From NCBI RefSeq assembly GCF_019320115.1, contig NC_089587.1, forward strand, positions 86,003,410-86,067,409: a stretch of 64,000 nucleotides of DNA, written 5' to 3'. Shown here piece by piece: positions 43,946 through 55,166 of this stretch. This DNA is from Miscanthus floridulus. Taxonomy: Eukaryota > Streptophyta > Magnoliopsida > Poales > Poaceae. The notes beneath the pieces were generated by a model. That model searched no databases. It was not told the DNA's origin and saw only the letters and a list, made by a program, of their open reading frames with translations. Made by a program: the position numbers and the translations under genes. Numbering within the stretch: the stretch's first letter is position 1; each line of letters opens with the position of its first letter.

Positions 43946-46868
43946 GCTAGAACGAGCGAGGCAGCTGGGTAAGACGACACAGACGTCATGCTGTATGTCA
44001 TCGCCCGCCACAGCCGCGCTTAAAACGATGACGCGGACGGACCACCCATCCTCCATCGTCGTTGCGATCGAGGTGATGCGTCTTGGATTCGTTCCAGCCG
44101 GCTGTCGTCACTTGTAGTGGAACCACCTAATGGCCTACGTAAGATTTTTACAAATTAATAACGAACTCTGGGATGAGGGGTCAACCGCTATTGGTAGAGG
44201 GCTGGCTCCCCGGCTCTGAAATGATCCTTGTATGAGAAAATAAATTTTCGGAGATAGCTATGTTATGCCAACAGCCTCTAAAAATGAATTAAGAAAACAC
44301 ATCTGCCACTACCACCTCAGCCCACGTATGGTGCTTGGCACCACCGACACCACTAGCTTGCACTTTCATGGAGGCGCAAAAGAAGCATGTCTTTCCATGC
44401 CTGCTTTAGCCAAGCTCGATAGGTCCATCTGTTCCTGTTGCCTGCACACAAGAAACCCTAGAAATGAGAGATGGGTAAGCATGCCTTGAGAAGGTCATTA
44501 CTAAGACATTAGGCCGTATGGACCGTCGAGAGCGTGCGTGTGGGCGCAGTAGAAAGGCCAGCAGCCTGCAGCAGTGCACCGATGCCATGCGCCCTAGAAG
44601 CGCCGGAACTGAACGCGTATCAAATTGAATTGATCGTCACCCGAGAGCCGAGTCAAATCAAGGAGCTTATAATCAAGCTGATCATGTACCAAGACTAACT
44701 TGTGCTTCTCCACCATTTGCGACAGCAAGAACCCAAGCCGTGCTTCACCCTCTCCCCAAATTCTTCACCACCTGGTCCCCCATCCCTCTCCTTGGATCAA
44801 CGACAGAGGAGATGCAGAGAGGTTGATGGCTTAAGGCATCGTTACATTGGCCATGCTCACCCCTCCTCGTTAGATTCGGTCAAGCTCACCAGACCTGCCT
44901 TATCCTCTCCATCGTCAGAGCTCCACCATAGCACCTCTATTATCGGCACTCCACCAATATTATCGATGCTCCACCACTACTGCATCTCTGGTTGGGGACT
45001 CGCAGCCCTAACCCTAGTGACATCGCTATGTGAGGGGTTACCCAAGCCTGAGAGGGAGGAAGGGGGCGGTCGTAGAAGGAAAGAGGGGGTATAGAGAGAG
45101 GGAAGGAGGGAGCCAGAGAGGGATAGAGGGGTGACTGTAGAGGGCAGGCGCGCAAGAGAGACGTCTTCTGAGACTGAGGAGGGGCGGCTGAACGAGTGGC
45201 CGAGATAGAGAGCAGCGGCTTAGGCCTCGGAGTTACGTGTGGTGGTCATTTTTTTCTATGGGCGTAAGAAGATCCCTAAAAAATAGATTCATTGATAGGC
45301 GTGCAAATGTAAATTCATTTTGTAAGGCGGATGCATTATTGAGTGACTTTTGTAATTTTTTGTCTCTTCAAATCGTTTATGTATAAGTTAGATAAAAATA
45401 TCATCTTTGAAAAATAAAATCATTTGTATTAAAAATTGTTTTTATACGCAAAGACGTGAATGATCCGAGTCCCGGCTCCTAACTAAGGCCTTATTTTGTT
45501 GCCAAAAAAAATCTAAGGCCTTATTTTGATGTACTCGTATCCGCCTCAATTCATGTGTGTTGTAGTGGATTGGGGTCAAAAATAATTTAAGTTCCACTCC
45601 AACACATATGAATTGAGACGAATACGAGTGCATTCAAACAAGCCCTAAGGCTCAAATTAGCTATTTCGTGCGCTAGCTGACGTGTAATTATATCCAAGCA
45701 TTAACAGCAAATCAAAATCCACGTACGTACGTACGTACTACACTTTAGCATGGATTCTTCAAACCGTTCCACTAGAAATAAGAGACTAATCGGATCGGAT
45801 GGATGCCAGTGGATACACATACACGTACAGGCTAGCTTTTTTCAGTGCTGATCGGATGGATGTCCGTACGTGGAGCATGCAGAAAACATGCGTGTGAGTG
45901 TGTGACGGAAATGGACACACACGCGTACCAGACCAGACACCACGTGTTCCTAGTGCCAACACCCACACACGCCACGCCACGCACGCATGACGATGGACAT
46001 CCTTGACCACGAAATGCATAGTGTAATAATGACGTGAAACGTCCACGTACAGTACTTCCACGTACGTCATAATGGTGTGCACACACGAAGCTCAACTGCT
46101 AGCGTTGGATTTAGACATTTAGTTGGGCTTGGATTTTTTTTGTCATTTAAATCAATATATAAGCCTATGCCCATAACTAATAATCCATCCATATCAAAAT
46201 AAGTAATGTTTTAGGTTTATCCTAAATCAAACCATTTCAAGCTTAACCAAATTTATAGGAAAGAACATCAATATATATGACACCAAATAGGTAGAAAATT
46301 GTCGGTGTTTCCAGACCACCGAGGATTAAATTTGTATTTACGCATCTGGCTCGGATGGTGTGCTCGGAGGACACAAGGGTTTATACTGGTTCGGGCGGAA
46401 CGTCCCATACGTCCAGTCCCCTGCTGCTCGTGTTATCGTCACTTGGTTTGCAGTAGGGGTTATAAACAGGCGAGAGAGGGAAAGAATCTCAAGTCTCTAG
46501 TAGAAGGAGTGAACGGGTGCTGATAGCTCGATTGCCGCTCAGCCGTGTGCTCGTGTCGTGCTCTTGTGTTCTGATTTGTTCGTCGTCCGATCCCCCGTAG
46601 GGGTGCCCTGCTTTTCCTTTTATAGGTGAAGGAAAAGCACGGGTTACGATGAAGGAAAAGGAGAAGAACGAGAGAGAAGAGAGAGAGAGCGAAGAGAGAG
46701 AAGAAGGCTTCTAAGGTCGCCGGATCATTCTTCTCCTTCATGAGGGTCCCACCGATCCTGTAGATGTCAACAGGGATGGCTCCACGTCGTGGCCCTGTTT
46801 GTCACTAGAACCATGCGCATGCGTCATCTGCCGATCATGGCGTTTCACTCCGTCCCACGCGGACGTCG
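43946..46868. repeat. tandem duplication, copy B
   Basis: Collinear with copy A, preserving the empty sites of the 1172-bp insertion (near 45037) and of the Gypsy element (near 46708). Scattered substitutions and small indels separate the copies. No gene recognised; ORFs at 44702-45094 and 44406-44588 merely mirror those of copy A. Confidence 0.85.
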
Positions 46869-47585
46869 TGGTGAATTGACACGTCTGTCAACGTTCGTAC
46901 GAGGGTTAGACAGAACAGTACCAGCACGCTCGACACTGTTCTTGATGTGAATCGCCAGGTATGGCCCGTCATAGCCACGAGTTACATCGAGGCGTGCCAG
47001 TCTCTTTTTCCTGGTGTCAGAGTTTTGACCCAGGTCCATACGCTTAGACCTGGAGTGGTTGGCGATGGTATGGGTCCCCGTCATACGAGACGGAACCCGC
47101 GTCCTTGGGGTCGGGCGAGACGGAGCACAAACCCAAGAGGTCGGGCGAGTCGGAGCCCGCGGCCTTTGGGTCGGGCGAGACGGAGTCCGCGGCCTTAGGG
47201 TCGGACGAGACAGAGTCCGTACCCGAGGGATCAGGTGAGACGGAGCCCGCGTCCTCGGAGTCGGACGAGACGGAGCTCGCACCCGAGGGGTCGGCGCGAG
47301 ACGGAACCCGCACCCGAGGGGTCGGGTGAGACTGAACCCGTGACCTTGGGCGGGACGGAGACGGAACCTACGACCTTTGGCGAGACGGAGCCCGTACCCG
47401 AGGGGTCGGGCGAGACAGAGCCCACACCCGAGAGTCGGGCGAGACGGAACCCGCGACCTTGGGTGAGACGGAGCCCGCGACCTTGGGGTCGCTCGAGACC
47501 TTTTAATACGTCTCAAGCCATCCGGGAAAGTCAGTATGGGCACTAACCTCATTGCTTTGGGTATCCCTAATAACGATATGCGACA
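46300..47585 (-). mobile_element. solo LTR of a Tat-type Gypsy element
   Basis: 1286 bp, TGTCGGTG...CGACA. The 5-bp flanks are AAAAT (46295-46299) and AATAT (47586-47590); copy A has AATAT at the left flank, so the original duplication was AATAT. The reverse strand has ctataaaagg (46614-46625 region) as TATA. No internal region remains. It contains the 30-bp array at 47095-47490. Confidence 0.75.
47095..47490. repeat. 30-bp degenerate tandem array in LTR
   Basis: About 14 units of roughly 30 bp built on ggtcgggcgagacggagcccg. Because most units are a multiple of three, several frames stay open on both strands (for example decapeptides like GSGETEPAAF on plus and SVSPDPSGAG on minus). Related arrays are at 57140-57530 and 59590-60020. 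Confidence 0.8.
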
Positions 47586-47726
47586 AATATGAAAATAATT
47601 CATGATGAATCTAATAATGTTTATTTGGTTTTATAAACATTAGTATTTTTTTATAAATTTGGTCAAACTCGAAATAGTTTAAATTAGAAAACCTAACCCT
47701 TTACTTATTTTAGGATGGAGCGAGTA

Positions 47727-48230
47727 TATATAATCCCATGAGTAACGTGATCCCCATGAAATTCTTATGCACTCTCAAAAGAAAAATCAAAGACTTTTGC
47801 ACTCTTGCTGCGAAGTTTGAAAGAGGGAAAAGACGTGCTACCACACGCACGTGTGCTGAGCCGACCGCCGAGTATATATCGGGCCGGTCATGGATGCGGA
47901 TGTTAAAACATCCGAAGATCCAATAACGCAGGTAAGTGGGAATCGACGAAGAGCGAGCGGATCAATTAAAATAGGATCTTGGAAGAAAAAATATCAAAAA
48001 GCTTTGTTTCTTCAATCACAAATTATAATAAAATTGAGTCAAACATTTAAGATCTGAGAGCAAATTAAACGAGAAATATTAGCAGGAATGTAGGAACAGC
48101 ATGGGCGGCGCTGCACAGTCGCAACGTGATGTTGCGAAGCGTAGTATGGTTTTGAAGCCTTGTTTGAACGGGTAATGTTCAATATGAACAATGATTTGGT
48201 TTTAACTGTGTTTGGCTTTAAGGATGCTCT
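47727..48230. other. noncoding sequence
   Basis: AT-rich. No gene or repeat recognised. Confidence 0.4.
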
Positions 48231-48235
48231 ATGGC

Positions 48236-49040
48236 ATGTAGCCTGTCGCCGGATATTCATGCCCGCTATCCAAATCCATACCCACCAGAAACGGGTAGGG
48301 TATGGGTAGAAAATTGTGTACCCGCTCGGGTATGGGTAATACCCGATGAGATGCGGGTACGGGGAGGCTATTCCTGGTTCATCCATCTTCGTCGCTCCCA
48401 GTCCCGGTGCTCGTCGGTGGCGGCTCCCAGTCCCGGCGCGGCGGTGTTCAGCTGGGCAACTTCGACCCGCTCGAGTTCCTCACCCGCCCCTGGAGCGCGT
48501 CGGGGCACGCGTTCGCGCCCCCGCCGCCAACGCCGCCGCCGGCCGCGCTCGCGGCCAGCCCCATCGCGGAGGACGCCGCGTGCGAGCTCGACGACGGGGC
48601 CGTCGTGTGCAGGGGTGCCGCCGCGTCCGGGAGCTCCTTCTCCTTTGCGTCCGCAGCCACGTCGCAGCTCATCATGGAACAGATCCTTGCGCAATCCGTG
48701 AGAGCCTTGACTTGTTCCTCCTTCCTCTTCTCCGATCCATCTTGTTTTCTTTTTCCTCCTCAAAATCCCTGTTCGTTTTGAAGAGTCGATTGTTAGATGT
48801 TACCGGAGATTTCCCTCTTGTGCATTTTACTGCAGATTGGAACCTCCCAATTTCTCCTCTGCCTGTAAACTTTGACTATACCAATATCTTGATTAAAGTA
48901 TTTTGAATACTCAATTATCCAATGAATATGGATAAACGGGTATGAGCAAAAGTGGGGAGAGGAACCTGCGGGTACGTCAGACATGGGTGTGGATATGGGC
49001 AAGCGCGGGTGTGGCCATACCCTCCCGAACGACAGGTTTA
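48236..49040. mobile_element. transposon-like segment with captured gene exon
   Basis: Outer parts on both sides are rich in cgggtatgggta-type words and are roughly inverted: gaaacgggtagggtatggg on the left, and (reverse strand) tatggccacacccgcg on the right. Possible termini are cctgtcgccgg (left, near 48241) and cgaacgacagg (right, near 49033), followed by matching atgtag words, but no exact TSD is proven. It resembles the 6357-7051 hAT-like element in composition. Between the ends lies an exon from a DUF828 gene. Confidence 0.55.
48446..48701 (+). pseudogene. captured exon of a VAN3-binding / auxin-canalization (DUF828) gene
   Basis: Plus-strand frame with QLGNFDPLEFLTRPWSASG, a Pro/Ala-rich linker, SPIAEDAACELDDG and GSSFSFASAATSQLIMEQIL followed by AQS. 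This is the N-terminal signature of plant VAN3-binding (FORKED-like) proteins: the EFL-R-WS motif, an acidic linker, then FSFASxxTSQxxMExIxxQS. The exon ends at a plausible donor (caatcc|gtgaga), followed by intron-like sequence, but no second exon follows and the N-terminus is fused to transposon sequence. These proteins act with ARF-GAP VAN3 in vesicle traffic and leaf-vein continuity. Here only a fragment remains, probably transposon-captured. Confidence 0.75.
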
Positions 49041-49783
49041 AAATGTAGGACCCAAAAATTGCCCTTAGGCTTCGTTTGGTTTACCCCATATCCGACTTGT
49101 TTGGTTTTTTTTAACCAAAACAGTGTTTTTCTCTCATAATATTTCAGCAAGGACAGTATTTTTCAGTTAAGATTCAGCAAGCCGAACGCATGATAGACTA
49201 GTTGTTGTCCCCCTCGGGGGGAGTCTAGTATGGTTCTTCAATAAAATCCTATTGTCTACCGCAGGCAGTACTGGTCTTTGAAGTGCTTAGCGCTATCATC
49301 TTCGGTTGTTCATAGCCGGCAGCCATGTCGAAAGAGACCACACGCATGGTCTATGTGAGGTCTCGTCACTCCATCTTTCGTCATTCTGTTCGGTTGGCTG
49401 GTTCGTATCGTTGCTGATTTGTTTATGTGAGAAAGAAGTACTGCTGGCTGATTCATATGAATAATATCTATGTGAGGGGGCTGGCCAGCCAGCCCAGCCG
49501 AACGCGCGGCGTATTGTCTGGCTACCATCCCTTGATCTTGATGATGACCCGATTGGGTAAAGAAGATATGTAGGAAAGATGGATATGTGTCTAACAGAGC
49601 AACAAATTGTTCTCACTGCTTGTTATCTAGATAAGTATAACTTGTGCACCACTAGTTCATTGTGCTAAGATAACCAAGAGTTTAACTTGCCCACCACCAT
49701 CCTTACGATCTCGAGCAACTAACACATATTATGCAAAGCAAAAGCATTTACGACTATATATGTGCTTGCTAAGTTGTTGTACA
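49041..49783. other. intergenic sequence with two short MITEs
   Basis: 49067-49192 (aggcttcgtttggttt ... ccgaacgcatg) and 49385-49506 (ttcggttggctggttcg ... cagccgaacgcg) are MITEs of the family described at 21833. The rest shows nothing recognisable. Confidence 0.5.
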
Positions 49784-49908
49784 CAGTGGCGGAGCCAGGA
49801 TGAGCACCTTAGGGGGGGCTAATCAATAGAGATTTAGAACAAATGTCGAAGATTAATGATGAAATTACGTTTTTTCTACAGTAAATACAAAGCAAAATCA
49901 CTCTCACG

Positions 49909-49944
<36 letters not shown>

Positions 49945-49970
49945 CTGCAGCCCCCCTGGATCCGCCAATG
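49784..49970. mobile_element. hAT MITE with a 35-G homopolymer
   Basis: Left end CAGTGGCGGAGCCAGG, right end (reverse strand) CATTGGCGGATCCAGG, with an exact 8-bp duplication GTTGTACA at 49776-49783 and 49971-49978. Total 187 bp. 49910-49944 is an uninterrupted run of 35 G residues, followed by ctgcagccccc. Confidence 0.92.
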
Positions 49971-49978
49971 GTTGTACA

Positions 49979-50545
49979 TATTTGAATTGTTTGCAAGTTA
50001 TTAGACTAATCTATAGATTATCTTAAACAAGTAGATAAATATATAAAGATCCTGCAACCTAGCCGTCTATTCTTCTAACAATTCTGTGGCGGCTTTGGGA
50101 CGCAAGTAATGGATCAGTCTGGGAGGGGAGGTTTGCCTCAGCCTCCATGATCCCCGGTTTGCGCCAATGACGTTTTTTTTTTCTTCGCTCTTGTGTAACC
50201 CCAAACTTAGGCGGACGACATCGCCCTGTGTTATAACAAACTCTATCGTTTCTCCTCTTCAAATAATCCAGGCGGGGAAACTCTCCCCGACAAAGGTTAT
50301 TGTTTAAAAAGTTTTATAAAGGGTGTTACGAGTACGCCGTAGTGGACTAGTGGCTGTGGCTCCAGCCGCACGGCGGCGGCAGCTGCACCAGGAGAGCAAT
50401 CCAGCCAGCGCAGCTAGTGACAAGCAAAACGCCAGCAGCTACGCAGGAGTACGGAGACGACTTTTCCGAACAGCGGTGCTGTACAGTACAGTAAAAAAAT
50501 GGCCTAGTAATAATAAAGCACTATCTGCTCTGTAATCATCGTCCT
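49979..50545. other. intergenic sequence upstream of HMGR
   Basis: No gene or repeat recognised. A short GC-rich stretch at 50330-50450 has no coding signature. Confidence 0.4.
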
Positions 50546-50680
50546 ATTCGTTTGGCTTATAAGCCGTATTTTTATAGCCAACGAATAATATTTTTTTCTT
50601 GTAATATATCAGCTAATAATATTTTCAGTCGTAGCTTATCCTAGCATAAGCTGATGTTTTTTTCAAATAAGTAAACGAAT
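50546..50680. mobile_element. short MITE upstream of HMGR
   Basis: Ends attcgtttggctta and (reverse) attcgtttactta. AT-rich, about 135 bp, within about 0.5 kb of the HMGR start codon. Confidence 0.6.
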
Positions 50681-50924
50681 GCGTTTGGACGATGCGATCT
50701 CCCTCCACACGATTCCACGAGCGAAATGCTAGGCAAGCGCAGCAAAAGGCCGAAGCGGCCCACGCGGCCAAGCCGGCTCGCTCGAGGCTGCTCTCGGCGC
50801 GGCACCGTGGGCCCGCCCTGGTGGCCAGCTCGTGCGCTCGCGGCCTCGTGGGCCCGTCTGCGTGCGGTAAGCGCACCGGACGTCGTGGGCTGCCTGCCAG
50901 TCCGCTCCGCTCACGCTCCGCCGC

Positions 50925-50931
50925 TATTAAA
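50925..50931 (+). promoter_or_regulatory. possible TATA box of HMGR
   Basis: tattaaa in an otherwise very GC-rich promoter, 255 bp upstream of the start codon. A weak match; the transcription start is not known. Confidence 0.4.
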
Positions 50932-51185
50932 GGCCCGCGCCGGCCGCTGCCGGCCGGCATCCCCGTGGCCGCCCGCGTCCCGAGGAGTGGAGGAGGGTCA
51001 CCCCGAGACAGCCGCTCCACCGCCGGTCTCCTCCCCACCTCCTCGCGGCTCGCGGCGCGGCCGGCCATAGCCCCCCATACACCTTTGGTGGGGGCGACAG
51101 AGCTCGCGGCCACTCACTGCCCGTCACGACGTCGGTCTTGACTCGTTGACCGCGGAGTGACCGCGCTCGTGCGCCGGAGCCGGCC

Positions 51186-54100
51186 ATGGAAGTGCGCGGC
51201 CGTGGAGTGGTGGGGCAGGGTTCGGCGGCGGCGGCCCGGCACCGGCACCCGCCGCCGCACCGGGCGGCGGCGGCGAGGGTGCAGGCCGGGGACGCGCTGC
51301 CGCTGCCGTTACGGCACACCAACCTCATCTTCTCGGCGCTGTTCGCGGCGTCGCTGGCGTACCTCATGCGCCGGTGGCGCGAGAAGATCCGCTCCTCCAC
51401 GCCGCTCCACGTCGTCGGGCTCGCCGAGATGCTCGCCATATTCGGCCTCATCGCCTCGCTCATCTACCTGCTCAGCTTCTTCGGCATCGCCTTCGTCCAG
51501 TCCATCGTCTCGTCCAGCGACGACGACGAGGACTTCCTGGTCGGCTCGTCCGGAGCTCCCGCCGCCGCGGCGCCGCCCTCTTCCCGGCAGCAGGCGCAGG
51601 CGCCGGCCCCGTGCGCGCTGCTCGGGAGCACCGCCGCCGCCGCGGCGCTCGAGAAAATGCCGGAGGAGGACGAGGAGATCGTCGCCTCGGTCGTCGCCGG
51701 GAAGATCCCGTCCTACGTGCTCGAGACCAGGCTCGGCGACTGCCGCCGCGCCGCCGGCATCCGGCGCGAGGCCGTGCGGCGGATCACGGGGAGGGATATC
51801 GACGGCCTCCCGCTCGACGGCTTCGACTACGCCTCCATCCTCGGCCAGTGCTGCGAGCTACCGGTCGGGTACGTGCAGCTGCCCGTGGGCATCGCGGGCC
51901 CGCTCCTGCTCGACGGCCAGAGGTTCTACGTGCCCATGGCCACCACCGAGGGCTGCCTCGTCGCCAGTACCAACCGAGGCTGCAAGGCCATCGCCGAGTC
52001 GGGCGGCGCCACCAGCGTTGTGCTGCGGGACGGGATGACGCGCGCCCCCGTCGCCCGCTTCCCCACCGCGCGCCGCGCAGCCGAGCTCAAGGCATTCCTC
52101 GAGGACCCTGCTAATTTTGACACGCTCTCCATGGTCTTCAACAGGTGAATTGAATTTTGCGACAAAAATCTTGATAGCATTCCGTATCCGTAGATGCTTA
52201 ACATGTTGAGGTTAACACGCGGCACAAATTCCACGATCCCCATCCAAACGAACCATGTTGAGGTTCAGGGCTCACAGACGCTCACGCCGACAGCCGGAGC
52301 CGGAGAAGCTCGTTTTCCTCTCTCACAGACGCTCACGCCGACAGCCGGAGCCGGAGAAGCTCGTATTGGGCGGCCGACACCATGCTACAGTGCCGGAGCC
52401 GGGGCCGGCCGGAGCCCTGCCAGCCCTCAATCCGACTCGTGCACATCTAGGATGAGACAAATGACACCATGTTGAGGTTAACACGCGGCACAAACTCCAC
52501 GATACGTCTCCATAGTAGTACTAGTACAAGACGCCTGTCTTAATCAAATCATTAAGCAATCAAAACCATTTTTTCCTTTCATCCATTACTTCTCCTGCAA
52601 GGCTTTGAAATCATTGTGTAGGATGATTGAGCATGACACGCTTGCTGACTTGTTTGGGAACACCATCAAATGTGAGCAGGTCGAGCAGGTTCGCGAGGCT
52701 GCAGGGGGTGCGGTGCGCCATGGCAGGGAGGAACCTGTACATGAGATTCAGCTGCAGCACAGGGGACGCCATGGGGATGAACATGGTGTCAAAGGGCGTG
52801 CAGAATGTGCTGGATTTCCTTCAGGACGACTTCCCTGACATGGATGTCATTAGCATATCAGGTTCGCCTTTCTCTCGCGCTTTTGGGATAAGTCGAATCG
52901 CCTCACCTGACTGAGTCACATAGTGGCTGCTTAGTGTACTGAACTTTCAGCGCATTCTTCTATCCTAAAAAAAACTTAAATTCGTTTTCACATTTAAGGT
53001 AAAGGGCACATAGCCTCCCCCCTAAAATAATTCATTGCTTGCTGTTGTACTTGTCTGCAAAGTGTTATCTTATTTGAATCCTGACCATACTAAGGAGTCT
53101 TCAATGAACAATAAGTATGAAAGACCTATTGGCAGTATAAATACCTAGTACTATTTATTCTATTGAATCATTGAGGGAAGCTTGAGGACAAAAAGGTGCT
53201 GAACATTGGATTGTTAAATCTAACTGCACCTCTTTAAATTTAGTTGGTCAGTGAACCAGTGTGGCATGGTATATGAAGTTTAAGTACTCCATCACTTCGC
53301 TATGCATTAGGATTTCAGGAAGCAAAGAAAAAACGGCTTTATTTTTCAGACAAAGATACCGCACAGTGTTTTATAATACAAAGATACTGCACAGAAACCA
53401 ATACTGACTTAGACTAATACTTACTGTGAGAAGGCACACAAACTCAAAAAATTATGTATATAAGAAAGAAGATTTCAAACAGAAACATAAGTACTTCTTT
53501 TACACAATCAGCAACGTCAGTGCTTTTACAAAAACAAGATGCATGAAATATTTGACTGTACTATAAAAACCTGGTTGCATCAGCATAATCTTGTTAGATC
53601 ACAAGAAACAATATTTCAAGATGGCGTATTTTTGCCACTTGCCCACTACAAATATTTGTTTACTCAAGTTAGCAGCTTTCGTGTACCATTAATGTCTTCA
53701 GTCATATCTGATTCTTCCTGGACCTGGTCATAATTGATTCCATCAGCATAACTTTGTGAGTCAAATGACTATATAATTGTAGATGCAAGATCCTACAACA
53801 TACTTTGTACGTATACTCCTGTAATGTTCCCAGGCTAACCAATATCTTTCACTCTTTAAATCAGGTAACTTCTGTTCTGACAAGAAGCCAGCTGCTGTGA
53901 ATTGGATTGAAGGGCGTGGAAAGTCTGTGGTTTGCGAGGCTGTAATCAAGGAGGAAGTGGTGAAAAAGGTTCTAAAAACAAATGTGCAGTCACTAGTTGA
54001 GCTGAACACAATCAAGAATCTTGCTGGCTCGGCTATCGCTGGAGCTCTTGGGGGTTTCAATGCTCATGCGAGCAATATTGTAACGGCCATCTTCATCGCC

Positions 54101-55166
54101 ACTGGCCAGGATCCTGCACAGAACGTCGAAAGCTCCCACTGCATCACAATGCTGGAACCCATAAATGACGGAAAAGATCTTCACATATCTGTCACGATGC
54201 CTTCTATTGAGGTACGCAACAATGCACGTTTTTGTATTGAAGCGCCAACGTATCCAGGTTTTGGTGCTGGTGATATGCTTTGCCTACAGTATGTTTGGTC
54301 CCACTTTGATTTTGTTTTGCAACAAATGCTCTGCGTGTATCTCATGGTCCCAAATGGGCTGGGACTTAACTTTCACATCCTTTTCCATGAATAATTGACC
54401 TTTGAATCATTTCCTTTTGATCATCCCATCTACCAACTTCCTTTATTAATAAAGAAAAGGTGACATAATGAATGCTGATCTTCCGCAAAACTAGCGTTGT
54501 ATTTTGATTGTGCACTGGTAGGGCAAACACAGTCGTCTATTCTGCAAATATGACATAATGAACGCATTACATTGGGCTGCATTTCTTTGTCGTCACGACA
54601 GCTGTTTTGACTCCAATGGAACATTTTCTTCCATTCCCAACAAAAAGGAATCTTTTCTTCTTGTTTTCCTATTCCACTCGTCTATTTGCTGGCTTGATGA
54701 GTAGGCTTTTGGCCTCTATTATGATTGATGAGGCACATAAAAATTCTACTGATTTGTCTTTGTTAACCATGATGGCATATACCACTACGGAGCTCTTTAA
54801 GATTTTTTGTTTAATACCTTTTGGTTGAAGGGGTCTCATAACCAACTGTTCCATGAAATCATCAACAATAATTACAAAACGATGATTCCAGGCCAAACAC
54901 TGACGATTACTTCTGAATTGCAGGTGGGCACAGTTGGCGGCGGGACTCAGCTGGCTTCCCAGTCCGCCTGCCTAGACCTCCTGGGCGTGAAAGGCGCAAA
55001 CCGGGACTCCCCCGGATCGAACGCGAGGCTCCTGGCCACCGTGGTGGCCGGCGGGGTCCTTGCCGGGGAGCTCTCCCTCCTGTCTGCGCTGGCCGCCGGG
55101 CAGCTCGTGAAGAGCCACATGAAATACAACAGGTCCAGCAAGGACATGTCCAAGGCCCTACCTTGA
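51186..55166 (+). CDS. HMGR: 3-hydroxy-3-methylglutaryl-CoA reductase
   Basis: Four exons, 51186-52144, 52680-52861, 53865-54211 and 54924-55166, with GT-AG introns, give 576 residues, normal for plants. It reduces HMG-CoA to mevalonate with NADPH, the controlling step of cytosolic isoprenoid synthesis, in the ER membrane. Visible: Arg-rich N-terminus, two membrane segments (about 45-62 and 77-104), a variable acidic/Ala-rich linker, then the catalytic domain with [14 protein letters not shown] (substrate binding), catalytic Glu255 in [17 protein letters not shown] (349-356), Lys400 in EGRGKS, Asp463 in [19 protein letters not shown] (cofactor) and His561 in [12 protein letters not shown], with the Ser next to the His that plant SnRK1 can phosphorylate. 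All key residues are present, so the enzyme should be active. The ATG sits in a good context (ccggccATGG). Intron 1 carries internal duplications. Confidence 0.96.
52203..52503. repeat. direct repeats inside HMGR intron 1
   Basis: A 35-bp segment at 52203-52237 recurs with one mismatch at 52469-52503, enclosing 231 bp. Inside, a 43-bp segment is repeated at 52271-52313 and 52322-52364 (period 51). No terminal inverted repeats are seen. Probably slippage or repair duplication rather than a transposon. Confidence 0.85.

Larger units (their letters stand above)
46183..47724. mobile_element. Stowaway MITE split by a solo LTR
   Basis: The left half starts near 46183 (atccatccatatcaaaataag) after TA; the right half ends ttattttaggatggagcgag before TA (47725-47726). 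The LTR 46300-47585 lies between them. Confidence 0.65.

Noticed and set aside
47095..47490. CRISPR-like regular array
   Set aside because: Units are degenerate and contiguous without unique spacers, inside an LTR of a plant retrotransposon.
46845..47603. 252-codon minus-strand ORF rich in Arg/Pro/Thr
   Set aside because: Produced by the 30-bp repeat array within a solo LTR; the same array is open in several frames on both strands.
51157..52114. Long alternative-frame ORFs across HMGR exon 1
   Set aside because: Arg/Ser/Pro-rich frames caused by high GC; only the frame starting at 51186 matches HMG-CoA reductase.
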